64,000 nt of DNA from Mycogone perniciosa (Eukaryota; Ascomycota; Sordariomycetes; Hypocreales; Hypocreaceae). The notes beneath the pieces are model-generated. The model saw only the letters and a program-made list of their open reading frames with translations. It was not told the origin of the DNA and did not search any database. Of this stretch, positions 1 through 11,985 are shown in pieces. Made by a program: the position numbers and the translations under genes. Location: the NCBI GenBank assembly GCA_025331125.1, contig JAOALB010000069.1:1-64000 (forward strand), read 5' to 3'. Each line of letters starts with the position of its first letter. The stretch's first letter is position 1.

Positions 1-2904
1 AACTTATATTAAAAAGAGTATAAAGTAATAAATAAAGCTACTAAATACTTAATAATAAATATTTCTATATTATTAACCCTAGGTTTATACTTTATATATT
101 TCTATATTTACTATTGTTAAAGTTTCTTTTATAGGTAAGGAATATATTCATTTTTCTAATAGTATATATAGTTTAGCAATAAATATAGTATATTATTAGT
201 TTATTATAAATACTAAGTTTATAATTTATTTTATTTATATATAATATACTTTAAGCTATTACACTTTAAATAGTATTATTAATTATACTTAAACCTTTTA
301 TTATAATAAAAATACTATTTTATTAATTTCTTTTAATAATAAATATAATATCCTTTAAACTTATATTTTTTAAATTTTTATAGCTAATAATATTCTTTTA
401 AGGTTTTAGTATTTAGTTTAATAATAATAATTTTATGTCCTAATACTATATAATTATAATTTATTTTTTAAAAGTATTATAGTCCTATATTTATTTTATA
501 AGGTAAAATAGGATTTTAATTAGAAATATATTATACTTTACTTTCTCTTAAAAGTATACTATATACTTATATATAATATAAGTAACCTAGGATATAGTAT
601 AATGCTTTTTGTAAATAAGGTTATTTATAGTATAGTCTTTTTATATATAGAAATATATAAGTTCTTTATATATAGTTAAAGTAATTAAAATAGCTTTAAT
701 AGCTATTTTATAATTAGCTTTATTTTATATATAAAGCTATTTATATAGGTATAGGTTTAATTTATTTTACTGTATACTTATAGTAACCCTTTTAACTAGG
801 TTTAGGTAGTATTTATTTAATTTACCTTTAAAGTTACTGTTTATAGGCAGTATATTTTCTACTTTTAAAAGTATAGCACTATATAGTAATAGTCTATATT
901 ATAAAGGGTTATTTTTATTTTTATTAATAAAGTTATTACTATTAGTTTATATTTTATTGCCTGCAGTAATTTAATTAAAATATTAATAGTTTATTATAGT
1001 AATTATTTATTTATCTAAGATACTATTATCCCTATTTAACTTTATATAGCTAAAGTTTAAGTTTTATTTTATTAAACCGTTTAGGCTTAATAAATACCTA
1101 TTTATTTTATTTTCTTTAAAAATATCTTTAAAAGTTAAAGATTTAAGTTTTAACTAATATCCCCTTTAATTTATTATAAATATTATCCGCTTTTATTTTT
1201 ACTAGATTTATAAATAAAGCAGCTATTATTATAATATATAATATAATTAAATAATATATAATTAATAGTTTTTAAAACTATATTAACCTTTTATTTAAGT
1301 TTTAGTATAGGCTTTCAAGGTTTATTAATATTTAATTTTTATAAAGCTTTATAGTCTTTTAAAATATATCCTAATTTATTACAGTTATAATAAATAACCT
1401 TTACTTTTCTCTTTTAAATAATATTTAAATCTATTTAATTAAATCTTTTATTATTAAAGTTAATAATATATTTTTATTGCTTTTACTTTAATTTATACAT
1501 TTTTAACATTTATAAACTTATTTAAATTACTATTATCTTTTCTTTATCTTTAAATACAGTTTATAAAGTAAATTATTTATATTTATATAATTTCTTAATA
1601 AATTTAATAATGCTTTTATTATAAAAGAATATATAAATTTCCCTTTTAACTTTTAATTCAAATCTATTATAAAAATATTTAATAAAAGCAGAATTTCCCT
1701 ATTTAACTTTAAAAGTATACTTTTTAAAGTATATAATATAATTAGAATATCTTCCTTTTTAAATTAAATTTATAAATTTATTTTCTGCAGTATAATTTTT
1801 ATTAATATTATTAAAGATATTGTGTAATTTTTCTTTAAATTAATTATAGCTGGCAAATATAAACTAGGTTTATTTATTAGCTTTACTTTTATTATTAAAG
1901 AAATCCCTTTAAATAGGTTTAAACTACTTTAAGGTATTTCCTTTAAGTCGTTTAGCAGTTAAAAGGACTTTACTAGTCTTTATATTAAAGCTAGTTAAAA
2001 AGTAGGTAAAATACTTATATAATTAAGTAAAAAATAGTTAAAGTACTATAGTGCTTTTATTAAAGGGTTTAAAGGGCTGTATTTTAAGCGACTCTTTTAA
2101 ATCCCTTAAAGGTTAATTCCCTTTATAGTTTAGTATAGGGTTTAAAGCAGGTATAGGCAATATTTAATTCTATCAGTTTATAATAGTTGCCTACTATTAG
2201 TAAATTATTTAATTAAGCCTAGCGTTTTTAGTAATTAAATACTAATAGTATTACTTTTATTTTATATAGTTAGCTTTTATATATTAAAAGGCTTTTTCTA
2301 TATAAATGCAGAGTTATTCCATTTTATTAACCTTATCTTTATCTTTACTTTTATTTATATTATTATCTTTATTATTATTTTACCTTTAGCGAAAAGGTAA
2401 AATAAAGGGTAAAGTATTAAGGTTATTAAAAGAGGATACTACAGTAAATATACTTGCAATATTGCTTAAGATTTTTTAATAGCCTTTTAAATCAAAGTCG
2501 TTAATATATAACAATCCAGGCTAATTTTTAATAGTTAACTAAGGTTTATAGGTTTATATTAATAGAAAATTTAAACATAAACACTAAGCAGGGTAATATA
2601 GTTATTATTTTATAAAACAGGTAGTTTAAGTAAATAATTATATTAACGATTATTTAAATAATTATACTAATATTTGTAATTTATCTAGTTTTATATATAA
2701 AGGAGATATATAATAAATGTACTTAGATTATCTATAGATTATGGTTATATTGGATTACCTTGGCTTATATTCCGTAATTTAAGTGATCTGTAGTTTATAG
2801 TGATCCGAGTAATCCTTCCTGATTGGATGGTTGTTCCGTCGTTCTTCCGGGGTATATACCGCCCTGGACCCTTTATGCGGCTATAAGAGGGTCAGGTCGT
2901 GACA
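1..2904 (-). mobile_element. RIP-degraded Ty3/Gypsy LTR retrotransposon, 5' part, cut by window edge
   Basis: The block is extremely A/T-rich. Read on the minus strand it begins at 2904 with TGTCACGACC, a plausible LTR start, and carries a decayed Gag frame further in. Pol would lie to the left, outside the window. The inner border of the LTR is unclear (somewhere near 2500). Almost all stops in the Gag frame are the kind RIP produces (TGG to TAG, CAA/CAG to TAA/TAG). No intact reading frame remains, so the copy cannot be coding. The other LTR and the target duplication are not visible. Confidence 0.75.
1640..1962 (-). pseudogene. Decayed Gag of the left-edge Gypsy element
   Basis: A single minus-strand frame of about 105 codons reads like a fungal Ty3/Gypsy Gag. 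It starts with RLKGNTLK, then a stop where Trp is expected, then FKPI, and later contains FASYN, FKEKLHNIFNNIN, YTAEN, KGRYSNYI and FIKYFYNRFELKVK. These match the family's usual order: L-G-A-L-W-F, then FxxFxxxLxxxFGD, then TAExxLxxLxQxGSxxxY. The internal stops are TAG/TAA at positions where Trp or Gln is expected, which fits RIP. Frame and family are seen in the sequence; Gag function is inferred from family resemblance. Confidence 0.65.
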
Positions 2905-3974
2905 CTATCTTTCTATCACCAATACCTAATATAATAAATCCCTAAGTCGATTAATTTTATTTTCATAGAAACTCTTTAGCTGTATAAAATAGTTAAGTTG
3001 CTTAAATACCTATTGCAGCTTTTCTTTATTTTCGGCAATCTCCTCTAATACCACTTATCTATTGCGATAGCGTTTTGACACCTAAGCATTACACTTTCGT
3101 TTCTTATCCATTTCTCTTAATGCCCGTAAACGGCCTATAGGAACCGGAAGCGGTATCTGGTTTCCTGGCAGGATTATATAGAGTTATTGCACTTCTATTC
3201 TATTACAAGTCTATAGTTGGCTGTAAAGGCTACCCGGCTAAGAGTCTAAGCTTATTAGAGTAACCGTTTAATCCCGATTTTCGGATACTGTTCCCAGAGG
3301 TTGGTAAAGCCTAAGAGGTCTGGCTTATCTCGCATAATAGTAGTTATAATAAAGGCTGGACAGTATAAGTCCATCTAAACTTATAATTAATTGTCTATAT
3401 ATTATATCTAGTGCTGTCTACTTTAGCTTAGGATTAAGCAGAAAATTGATGTTTATATCGGGGGTACCTTTTACTATATATACTAGCATATATAAAATAT
3501 ACTTTAACTGTTAAGAGATAGAGCGGAATCTGGCTTTTAAGTAAGAGTTGGCCTTAGCTAGTTTGTGAATTAGAGAAACAGAAAGTGGCGGGAAGAAATG
3601 GAATGAAAGACAAAAGCCAATATACATTAAAAGTTCTAAAGTGTAAGCATAAGCTGGAAACGGCTTCTTATCCTAGGATTAATTTCTCCGTTACAAAGTA
3701 GCTTCCAGACATATAAGAGCAACAAGACCCTTTATATAAATATAGACCGGAAGATAATAAAAGAGCTTCTCGCTAAGCCGGCAATAGCCCTGCCAGGGGG
3801 CATCTTTACTCTATCAGTAACTAAAGTGTCTAGTGGTGGCTTGGCTGTTAATGTTACTATATTGATGATCGGGTTAAATTACTAATAGCTTATCGTCCGA
3901 GTTTAGGAAGCCAACACCACACCCAACGCGCGGAGCTACCTGAACAATAATATGCGATGTGGCGAGAATACCTA
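2905..3974. other. Decayed sequence between retroelement and SDR relic
   Basis: Base composition rises gradually out of the A/T block. On the minus strand, about 3170 down to 2910, one frame is readable with several stops where Gln may have stood. It is rich in charged residues (REMDKKRKCNA, then EIAENKEKLQ, then LNYFIQLKSFYENKINRLRD) and looks like a coiled-coil tail. I do not recognise the family; a transposon-encoded protein is possible. No intact gene is supported here. Confidence 0.3.
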
Positions 3975-4756
3975 GGCCATTTGTGAGATTCGGTCGGGAC
4001 AGCCCGATCGGGATAGCCATGTCACCAAGCTGGAGAGCATCCAGGGTGTGGCCGCGCAACTTGATACCCTGGCTCCTGGGGGACTTGATCATTTCATCAG
4101 CAACGCTGGAATCAATCCCCAACCCCTGACTACCTTTGATGACCTGTAAATGATTTGTTCCCCCACCGTATTAATTTAATGTTCTAACCATATCTACAGG
4201 GATCTCTCTCAATTTGAGGATGAACTGCGCTTTAATCTCCTTGTCCCTGTAACCCTTCTACGAGCATTCCTCCCCAGTATCAAGAAGAGCAAGGAGAAGA
4301 AAATCCTTGTTCTTTCCTCCGCATTGGGCTCAATTGAACGTGGTGCTTATATGCCCAACCTATCGAACGCTTATGCTGTGTCCAAAGTTGGATTGAACAT
4401 GTAGGTCACCTGCTACAGCTACTGGAAGGTTTTTTGTCTAATCTCTATTTTAGGCTGTTTCGCAAATGGGGCGCAGTGCTCAAAAATGACGGAATCACTA
4501 CGATCTTGATTCATCCTGGTATGAGTTTCCAGGCATTCTTTTTTTTTCGATTGCTAACAAAATCCAATAAACAGGCTGGGTTGGAAGCACTGAAGTTGGT
4601 GATGCTATTGCTCCCTATATGACGAAGTATGCTCCAAATATTCGCGATATTCCATTGGATGAGTCCGCGGCTGGATGCATGAAGGTACTCAAGGAGGCGA
4701 AGCTTGAGGATACTGTACCCTTCTACAATTTTGATGGAACCAAACTTCCTTGGTAA
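3975..4756 (+). pseudogene. Short-chain dehydrogenase/reductase gene, N-terminus lost
   Basis: Spliced reading gives about 190 residues of a classical sniffer-type SDR. Exons end or start at 4145, 4200-4400, 4454-4518 and 4575-4756; the introns are 4146-4199, 4401-4453 and 4519-4574, all GT..AG. Visible motifs are FISNAGIN (the NAG motif), LVLSSALGS with the catalytic Ser, NAYAVSKVGLNM with the YxxxK pair, and the C-terminal WVGSTEVGDAIAPY. The protein would end KLPW. Upstream of VTKLESIQ the frame hits a stop near 3971, and the glycine-rich TGxxxGxG dinucleotide-binding segment is not found in any plus frame. The catalytic half therefore looks intact but the cofactor half is missing or decayed. 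It could also be a gene whose first exon I could not find. Confidence 0.6.
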
Positions 4757-7700
4757 GAAAGGTAGACTACATCACTTCATAATGAGGCAATAAGGAGGCT
4801 GGTAATTTGTGTTACACTCAGCATCCTGGACAGATCAGACCATAGTTGAAAGTTAAATATACACCAAGTAGGTTAGCTTAAGCTTCTAGACAGTGAACGT
4901 CACATTTCTCTGCACCCTTTTGGTATGATGATCTAACAACCGGAGGTCTACATGTCGTAACACTTAGAATGCCAACAGAAAAATGTCTTAAGGGGGTGTT
5001 AGTACTTCTCAGTAATCAACGGCAGTGTGAGAAATCTGCATTCATTGAGGAGCCCCGATTGCTTGATTCACACCCATGAAGTGGAGTTAACCGCTGTCGA
5101 TATATAGCTCTGTGACCTCTCAACTGCCTCTTTTATATCCCTATATATATCTGCGCGGCTGCATTGTAATCAGTATTGATCCAACCCAAAGGAGTCGGTT
5201 TACCTATTGGTCAATGAGGCCTGCCAGACTGTTAGGATATTCGCTTTATTATCTTGAGATCCCACCCAGGCAGTGTACTAAAGGAATAGGTGTTTTCCAT
5301 TGGTTTTTCCTATTCAAGCAATATGAATACATATTAGTCTATACTGCTCTAGAAACCTTTCCAGACCTTCTAGAGCGCGTGCTTGAAAAAGCATGTGAGG
5401 CAACACGGTAAACCTTCTTAAAATTATTTAAAGAGGTGCCTAAGGGCTATACAAGTATTGCTCCTAAAAAGCAGACGATTCGGAGCAGGCGCTGCTGCGA
5501 TGCGGGCGAATTTGTATGATTGGCGCGACCATAGAGACGCCTGCAATACAGATTTTTACCCCATCGTAACACGCGTTATAATACAACCGCGTCGCTCCTT
5601 AGTCGGCCTTATACCAGCTATTCTACTATAAAAAGGGATTTGGGTTATAAAAACCGCCCGACTCTTTGATTATTCTAATCGAGAGACAGGGCACCCTCGG
5701 GCTCAGCCAGCTCTGGGTTAACAGCGCAGCGAGAGCTACGCGTTGTTACGAGGGCTGGAGTCCTCTTCCTAAGTGTCCCTTCCTACTGTAATGGAAGTTG
5801 TTAACTGGCGTCTATAGGGTGGTCGGCGGATCTGTTAAGGCCATAAGCGGCTACAGAACAACCAGGCTACTCTACGAGACGTTCAGACAGCGCACCGCAA
5901 TAAGAACACATAAGGAAGAAGCGAGTCGGGTTAATGATGGGATCGAGTCAGGTTTTCCCGCAGGCCATGTTCGTGCATGCCACGTCTACAACGGACATAA
6001 AGCGCCATCACTTGGAACACCAACGTACCGTGGCATTGATTGATTCAGTAGTCAACAGCAGGAGGACGCTCATACAGTTTGTCAAACACATCCGTTGACT
6101 GCATTCTAAGATCCGTACAGTTGTCGTGGCAGGGGTCGTTCAGGTCGAAGTAGTCTCAGAGGGGCACGTCTTGAGAACACTGATGGGTCGGTACGGTGTC
6201 ACGTTGATTGCGCTACGTGTATCTGAATAAATTCACGGGGACGAAGACAACTGATACAGGCACTCGTCTCTTCAACATGACACATCTCTCTTGACTATAC
6301 ACTCGGTTGAATCACTCGCATAGTATTGTGAAGAGACTACGGAGTACAGTACTATACAAGGAACTGGCAGAGGCGGATATGACGTTGTCAGGATGAACCA
6401 TGCTGTAGTTTAGCTAACGGGACATCCACAAGAGGCGCGGCGGAATCATTGAAGGCCCGACTAGCACCTTTATGGGTACCACCGGGAAGGACATGTAGCT
6501 GATCGTTAATACTTTGCATTCCAACTGCACCCGTCTGGCGGAGGCCGCATCCATCAATGCCCTTATCGCCCGTACGATGTCTGTTCCGTGCTTCCGTCGG
6601 CCTCCAATATCTTCCAAGACTTACGGCTATCATTCCGCCTTTAGCACGGCGATAGCAACAGCGGCGGCATGGAGGCTCCGAACACATCGGTATTCTTGCC
6701 TAAACGAAAATGTGTATTGATTCAGTGGCAGCGACTACTGATTGAATGCGTAGAGGAATAGAGGTCATTAGAGACAATCGAAGGAAACAATGGAAATCTC
6801 CAGCAACCCCGGGAGCTGTTTAGCCGTTATATTCAGCCGCCAGTTCCACAGCGCCGACAGAGGTCCCTACGAGCCATGCATAGATGTCTCATCCTTCACG
6901 GCTCGGGTTGATGCTGTTGCGAAGCTGGATGCTGAAACAGAACGTAGCCTGTCTTCTTTCATCTGGAAGCGTCTGGATTTATACTTTGATGTTGCTTTAA
7001 TATTCTGTCCTTAACCTTCTTCTCACCGAAATGTTGCTCAGCGACATGTCTTTTGCGATTGTCATTGCGGCCAATTGTGACTTCCCAAAACAGACACTCT
7101 CCTCATTGTTGGCATATTCCTTGGGTCCTACTTAGTATCTGGTCCAGAGTTTATCCCACCCAAGATCAGAATGTTGATTTTGACCTTGCATGGATTGGGA
7201 TTCAAATCAACCGTCTCGGCCATACATCTGCAGAGACCAAGTATAGTAGATATATATGCCATTCTTGTAGAATTCGACGGAAGAAAGATTGGCTACCTCT
7301 CAGGGAGTAAAGTCTAACCTCAGGCCAAACATTGATATCCAGGAGCTCCAGCCTGCCTGCCCTTTACCTCTCATCATTTATGAATACTGTGGATCTCAAC
7401 TTCTTGGATCGTGTGATCAATGGTTGAGAGTACATCGAGTTCGACCCTTTAATATTCCCCTTCCACTCAGGACCTCAGGAATACGTTTCAGGCCACCGTA
7501 CCTAGATACACATATATATACGATTTAATATACGACTGCTAGGGGTATCCAGACCATGGCCGATAGTATATAGTCTCAAAAACTTTATGTATATACGAGT
7601 GGCTCAAGATCTTAAGCGTCTAGTGTTGTATGTAAATCATCCACCAGGCCATACTGCGTAACATTATCTTGTCAACTTCTCCTACGTCCGATAGGGTTGT

Positions 7701-7827
7701 TCCAACTCATGTTGCTTGCTGAAATAGTTAATGCCGGAATAATTTCATGGGAGGGAAATGGATATCTTCTTTTATTCATCATTGTTTTCGGATATAGAGC
7801 TCCCATAAAAACAGAACGGTACCCGCC
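4757..7827. other. 3.1-kb stretch without a supportable gene
   Basis: Open frames here are short and mutually inconsistent, and none resembles a known family. Base composition is mixed, with an A/T-leaning first kilobase. It holds a 13/14-bp imperfect inverted repeat (5564-5576 and 5738-5751) and one copy of the TACGGAGTA motif at 6338-6346. The 3' flank of the aldehyde dehydrogenase gene lies at the right end. Confidence 0.5.
5564..5751. repeat. Imperfect inverted repeat bounding 188 bp
   Basis: TCGTAACACGCGT at the left end is matched by the reverse complement of ACGCGTTGTTACGA at the right end, with a one-base gap. TGTTACG/CGTAACA ends are also used by the inner LTR element further right in this window. 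This could be a small MITE-like insertion or two facing LTR fragments. No target duplication is obvious. Confidence 0.25.
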
Positions 7828-9406
7828 TCACTCAAAGACCTTCTTCCACACCCATAGACTTCTGGTGTTGGTAAAGTGCTTGAACCCTTCGATTCCCCAC
7901 TCCATACCGATTCCACTCTTCTTATGCCCGCCAAAGGGCACATTGGGCGCCACATCGAAGTGGGAGTTGACCCAGACACTGCCGGCGTCGAGTTGGCGGG
8001 CGATGCGTTCCGCGCGGCCCAAGTCCTTACTCCAGACAGACGCGCCCAGGCCCATCTCGAGGCCGTTGGCACGATCGATAACGTCTTCTTCACTCGACCA
8101 CTTGAGGATAGGTACAATGGGGCCGAAAGGCTCCTCTACGACGATGCGTGAGTCCTCAGGCGGATTATCAATAATGGCCGGCTCGATTAGATACCCTTCG
8201 GCCGACTCAACCACCTTGCCATCTAGCGCTGTCTTCCACCCGCTCTTCTCGATCTGCGCGTACATATCCTTAACAAGCTCGAACCTGGAAGAGACTCAGC
8301 AACCGCGAGAAATGAAATAAGGCAAATCTTTGGGTAATAAAGAAACGAAAGACACTTACTGCATACGGTTCTGCACCGGCCCAACCACGATATCCGGCTC
8401 AAAACCTCCGCCTGTCTTGATGTGACTCTTGGTAAATTCCACCATGGCCGCTTTAAACTCCTCATAAATCTTCTCGTGGATATAGATACGCTTGGCCAGC
8501 ATACAGATCTGGCCCGAGTTAAGGAACGCCAGTGTGGTAATCTTAGGCAAACACTTCATCATATCCACGTCCTCACACACAATACAGGCGTCGTTGCCAC
8601 CCAGCTCTAGCACATACCGCTTCAGTGTCTTGGCGCAGCTCTCAGCCACCTTCTTGCCCGTGGGGGTAGACCCTGTGAAGCTGATCATGTCGATGTCCGG
8701 GTGCGCTGTAATCCATGGGCCCAGCTCGTCGTCGCCGCTTAACACCTGGAACACGCCTGGCGGGAAGATGGACATGGCGATCTCGCCGAGCTTCAGGTCG
8801 CAGTACGGCGTGTATGGTGACGGCTTCATGATGATGGTGTTGCCCGTCATCAGCGCGGGACCAACCTTGCCCAGCCCAAGCAGGATAGGCCAATTCCAGG
8901 GCACGATGGCGCCGCAGACACCAAGCGGCGGGAAAGTCGAGTAAACAGTGTGCTCATCGTCCTCCTCAATGACCTCGTCCTTGACCTCCATGGTCGCAAA
9001 AGTCCTCAGCCACTGCAGCGCCATGTTCACCTCACGCTGCGATAGCAACAGCGGTTTGCCCTGCTCCATCGTCTGTAGTTTTTCAATGTCTGAGCGCTGC
9101 TCCTCCACAGCGTCTGCATAGGCAAGCATCAGCCGCGCCCGCTCCACGAAGGGCACTTTAGACCACGTCTTGAAGGCGGTGCAGGCATGCTGGACGGCGC
9201 TGTCAAGGTCCTCGCGCCTAGCGATAGGCACCTCATACAGTGGCTTACCTGTGGACGGGTCGATGGAGTGACGCGTCTTGGGTGTGGGCACAAACTGGTT
9301 GTTGATGATGTTGCCTGGATATTTCTGCTCCATGGAAGAGTGTCAGTTACATCAGTGTTTCTTCTCTAGCCCTTGGACGCACCGTGATGTCAATCTTGGG
9401 AGCCAT
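7828..9406 (-). CDS. NAD(P)-dependent aldehyde dehydrogenase
   Basis: Oxidises an aldehyde to the carboxylic acid with NAD(P)+; the substrate cannot be told from sequence. Three exons (9406-9383, 9327-8360, 8284-7828) give 482 residues, the normal size for the ALDH superfamily. The tiny first exon codes for eight residues (MAPKIDIT) and splices in frame to QKYPGN, so the ATG at 9406 is preferred over the one just inside the first intron. The catalytic set is complete: Asn153 in VPWNWP, Glu249 in LELGGND and the nucleophile Cys283 in SGQIC. The cofactor-binding FTGSTPTGKKV is present, and the C-terminus ends in the usual PFGGHKKSGIG segment. There is no clear signal peptide, so it is probably cytosolic. 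It is divergent from the next gene, sharing about 1.1 kb of upstream DNA. Confidence 0.9.
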
Positions 9407-10525
9407 AGTTGCGAATCGACTTTAGGTGAGCTTTCTAAAGGGGAGACTAGGACACTCCGGCAAAAGGCAAGAACGCAACGTCGACAGAAATAAAGTTGAG
9501 AACAGGTTTAGGGGTAAATAATCGAAACGTCAGAGAAGGGACATTTCACTCCCGCTCAGTGCGGCCGACAATAATTGCGATAATCCGGCCCGCTATACAA
9601 GTTAGATGAGGACTAGGTGCATTAATTCAGGTACACAGTGTCCTCACCTACCTATATATTGATTGCTACTTTTCCTGTCCTGATCCAAGGGTTGCAGACA
9701 TGTCTTCACTTATCTGCGCCTTACCAACACTTGTGCTAGTATCTCCAGCCACAAGGAATATATCAATTAACATTCAGTGAACAATTGATTTAGTGAGTAC
9801 CCTAGTACGTTAGTTCACATGAACTTCGCTGAAAGGGAATTTAGCAGGCACCCCAAAGCGAAAGCCATTGATGATACGGAGTACTTCGTACAGCCGAGTT
9901 GATTCGAGGTCATATTAAGTGGCGTACTAGATGAACTCTATCGCCACAGCCCATCGCCTGGGTTTGCACTCCACTCCACTATATGTAGGGACGGGGATCC
10001 GGATATATCTTCCTAGGTTGTTTAATCACCTCCACCCAGATACTGCTACTTCAGCTAGGGCTTCGAAGAGTTGCTACACTACACATCCAGGTCTCATGCG
10101 AACGATGGCGGGCATTATAAATGACAGGTGCATATTAGCCGATGGTAGCGACCTGTGACGACTGTCAGAGGTAGCATTAGCGGTTCGCAGACCTGGCCTA
10201 TTTTGAGACAAGGGAATTGACGAAAATGTTGTTGATCGAAGTGCCGAGTGAGACCATCCCTTGGAAATTCTCTTCCTGGCTTTGGCTAGCCTAGTCATCG
10301 TAACACAGCAGCGTTGCCTTTATTTACTTCTCGTCATCTTTCACCCCTATTTTTATCTGACTGCCAAATACTTTTAACCCTTTTCCCAAGAAGAAGCTTG
10401 CTTTTGCTGAGTGACGGTTGCCATTGATACTCTTCAGCTTACAAGACTTGATCCCCTAGGCACTCTAACAAAGCTGAGGTCTTTTTTGAGCCATTTTCAC
10501 AAAGACGGCGACCATCATTGCCAAT
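9407..10525. promoter_or_regulatory. Shared upstream region of divergent ALDH and rhodopsin-domain genes
   Basis: This is a 1.1-kb intergenic stretch between two divergently transcribed genes. One TACGGAGTA at 9875-9883 is followed directly by CTTCGTA, giving a composite motif that partly recurs elsewhere in the window. No gene is supported inside it. Confidence 0.4.
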
Positions 10526-11985
10526 ATGGGAGACGCGTTGCGATTGTTCACCATCGAGGCATGGACCTACCTCGGTATCGATATGGTCGTCATCTTTACA
10601 CGTCTCGTGGCACGATGGAGAACAACTGGTCTCCAAAACATGTCGGTGGATGACTTCCTGATGGTAATTGCTCTGGTAGGCTTACTCAAACTATCAAACG
10701 CCTTCAGGACTTGGCGCTGACTAACGTCCAAGCTCCTCTACATTGCAGAGACTGCCACTGCACACTATGTCGGTTCCTACTGGTTTGGTCTAGCGAACAG
10801 TGGGTAAGACTGAACGATGAAATCTCCCCTTTCCTTAACATATAGCTGGCTAACCTAATTCCCAGGATAACAGACGAACAGCGTGATGCGCTTGATCCAA
10901 ATAGTCATGAATACTATCTACGAGTCAAGGGTTCGCAGACACAGCTCTTCGGCTGGTTGGTCTACACATGCCTCTTGTGGTGTCTGAAGCTGAGCTGGCT
11001 CTTCTTCTATAAGCGGCTCGGCGACGGGGTGGATAACATGATGCTAAAGATCAAGATTGGCTTTGCCTTTGTGGGCTTCACTTTCTTTGGCACATTCTTC
11101 ACGATCCTCTTTGGCTGCTTTCCCATCAGCAAGCATTGGCAGATCAGCCCCAACCCTGGCAGTACGTTCCATAATGTCATAACGCTGGGCCATATAACTG
11201 GGTAACTAACAAAGAGCGACAGATTTCTGCCAGCCAGCCGTCTCCAAACTCCAGGCATGGACTCTGATTGTTACTAACCTCGCCACTGACTTTTATCTCA
11301 TGACAATCCCGCTGCCGGTAGGTTATTATACTGCCCACTATAAAACAGAAAAGGTGTTCTAATCAATTGGGAGTAGATGGTGTGGAACGCCCGCATCTCC
11401 GTGTCAAAGAAAATCGGTCTCGGCGTCATGTTCTGCGGAGGAATCATCACGGCTATATTCGGCGGTCTCCGCTGCGGCTTCATCCTTCAAGACAGTGAGA
11501 ACGGCCCACAGCTCGCCGGCGAGTGGTCATGCCGTGAGTCATTCGTCGCCGTATTCATCTCTAATGTCCCTGTGCTATTCCCCATCATCCACCGCAGCTA
11601 CCACCAGATGCGCCAGGTGATGCCGAGCCACTCTCGCAGCCACAGTGGGAGAGATGCCAAGGAGAGTCGTAGCGGCGGTGGCAGTAGCGGCGTGTCCTTG
11701 AAGCTCTCGGTGCTGTCGGGCAAGAACCACGACAAGAAGAAGTTCAAGCACCCGCTGTCGCTGCCGGGTGATACTTTCTACGAGCGGTATGGATCGGAGG
11801 AGAATGTCTGCGACGGCCAGCCGCAAACCGAGAGTGAGGAGAGCAAAGAACCACAGGTGACGGTGAAGCGAGTGCCCGATAATATCACTGTGACGACTGA
11901 GTGGCGCGTCAAGAGCCGGACCACAGAATTGAATGAGAGGGAGCAGGAGCTACGAAGGGCTGTCAACGGCTTCCAAGCGAGGTAA
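10526..11985 (+). CDS. Fungal rhodopsin-domain integral membrane protein (SAT20/PTH11-like class)
   Basis: A multi-pass plasma-membrane protein of the fungal rhodopsin-like domain group; the ligand and signalling role are unknown for most members. Five exons (10526-10675, 10733-10803, 10866-11161, 11223-11317, 11377-11985) join in frame to 406 residues. The N-terminal IDMVVIFTRLVARW helix, a segment around FGWLVYTCLLWCLKLSWLFF, FAFVGFTFFGTFFTILFGCF and later helices (TLIVTNLATDFYLMTIPLP, GLGVMFCGGIITAIFGGLR, FVAVFISNVPVLFPIIH) give about seven membrane spans. The paired cysteines in FGCFPISKHW and NFCQPAV are typical of the domain. A long hydrophilic tail rich in Ser, Gly and Lys follows, probably cytosolic. 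The start is the first in-frame ATG after a stop. Confidence 0.85.

Noticed and set aside
5112..5411. 99-codon plus frame
   Set aside because: No family resemblance, next to decayed DNA, no splice-consistent extension.
7697..8320. 207-codon plus frame over the ALDH 3' end
   Set aside because: Antisense to exon 3 of the aldehyde dehydrogenase gene.
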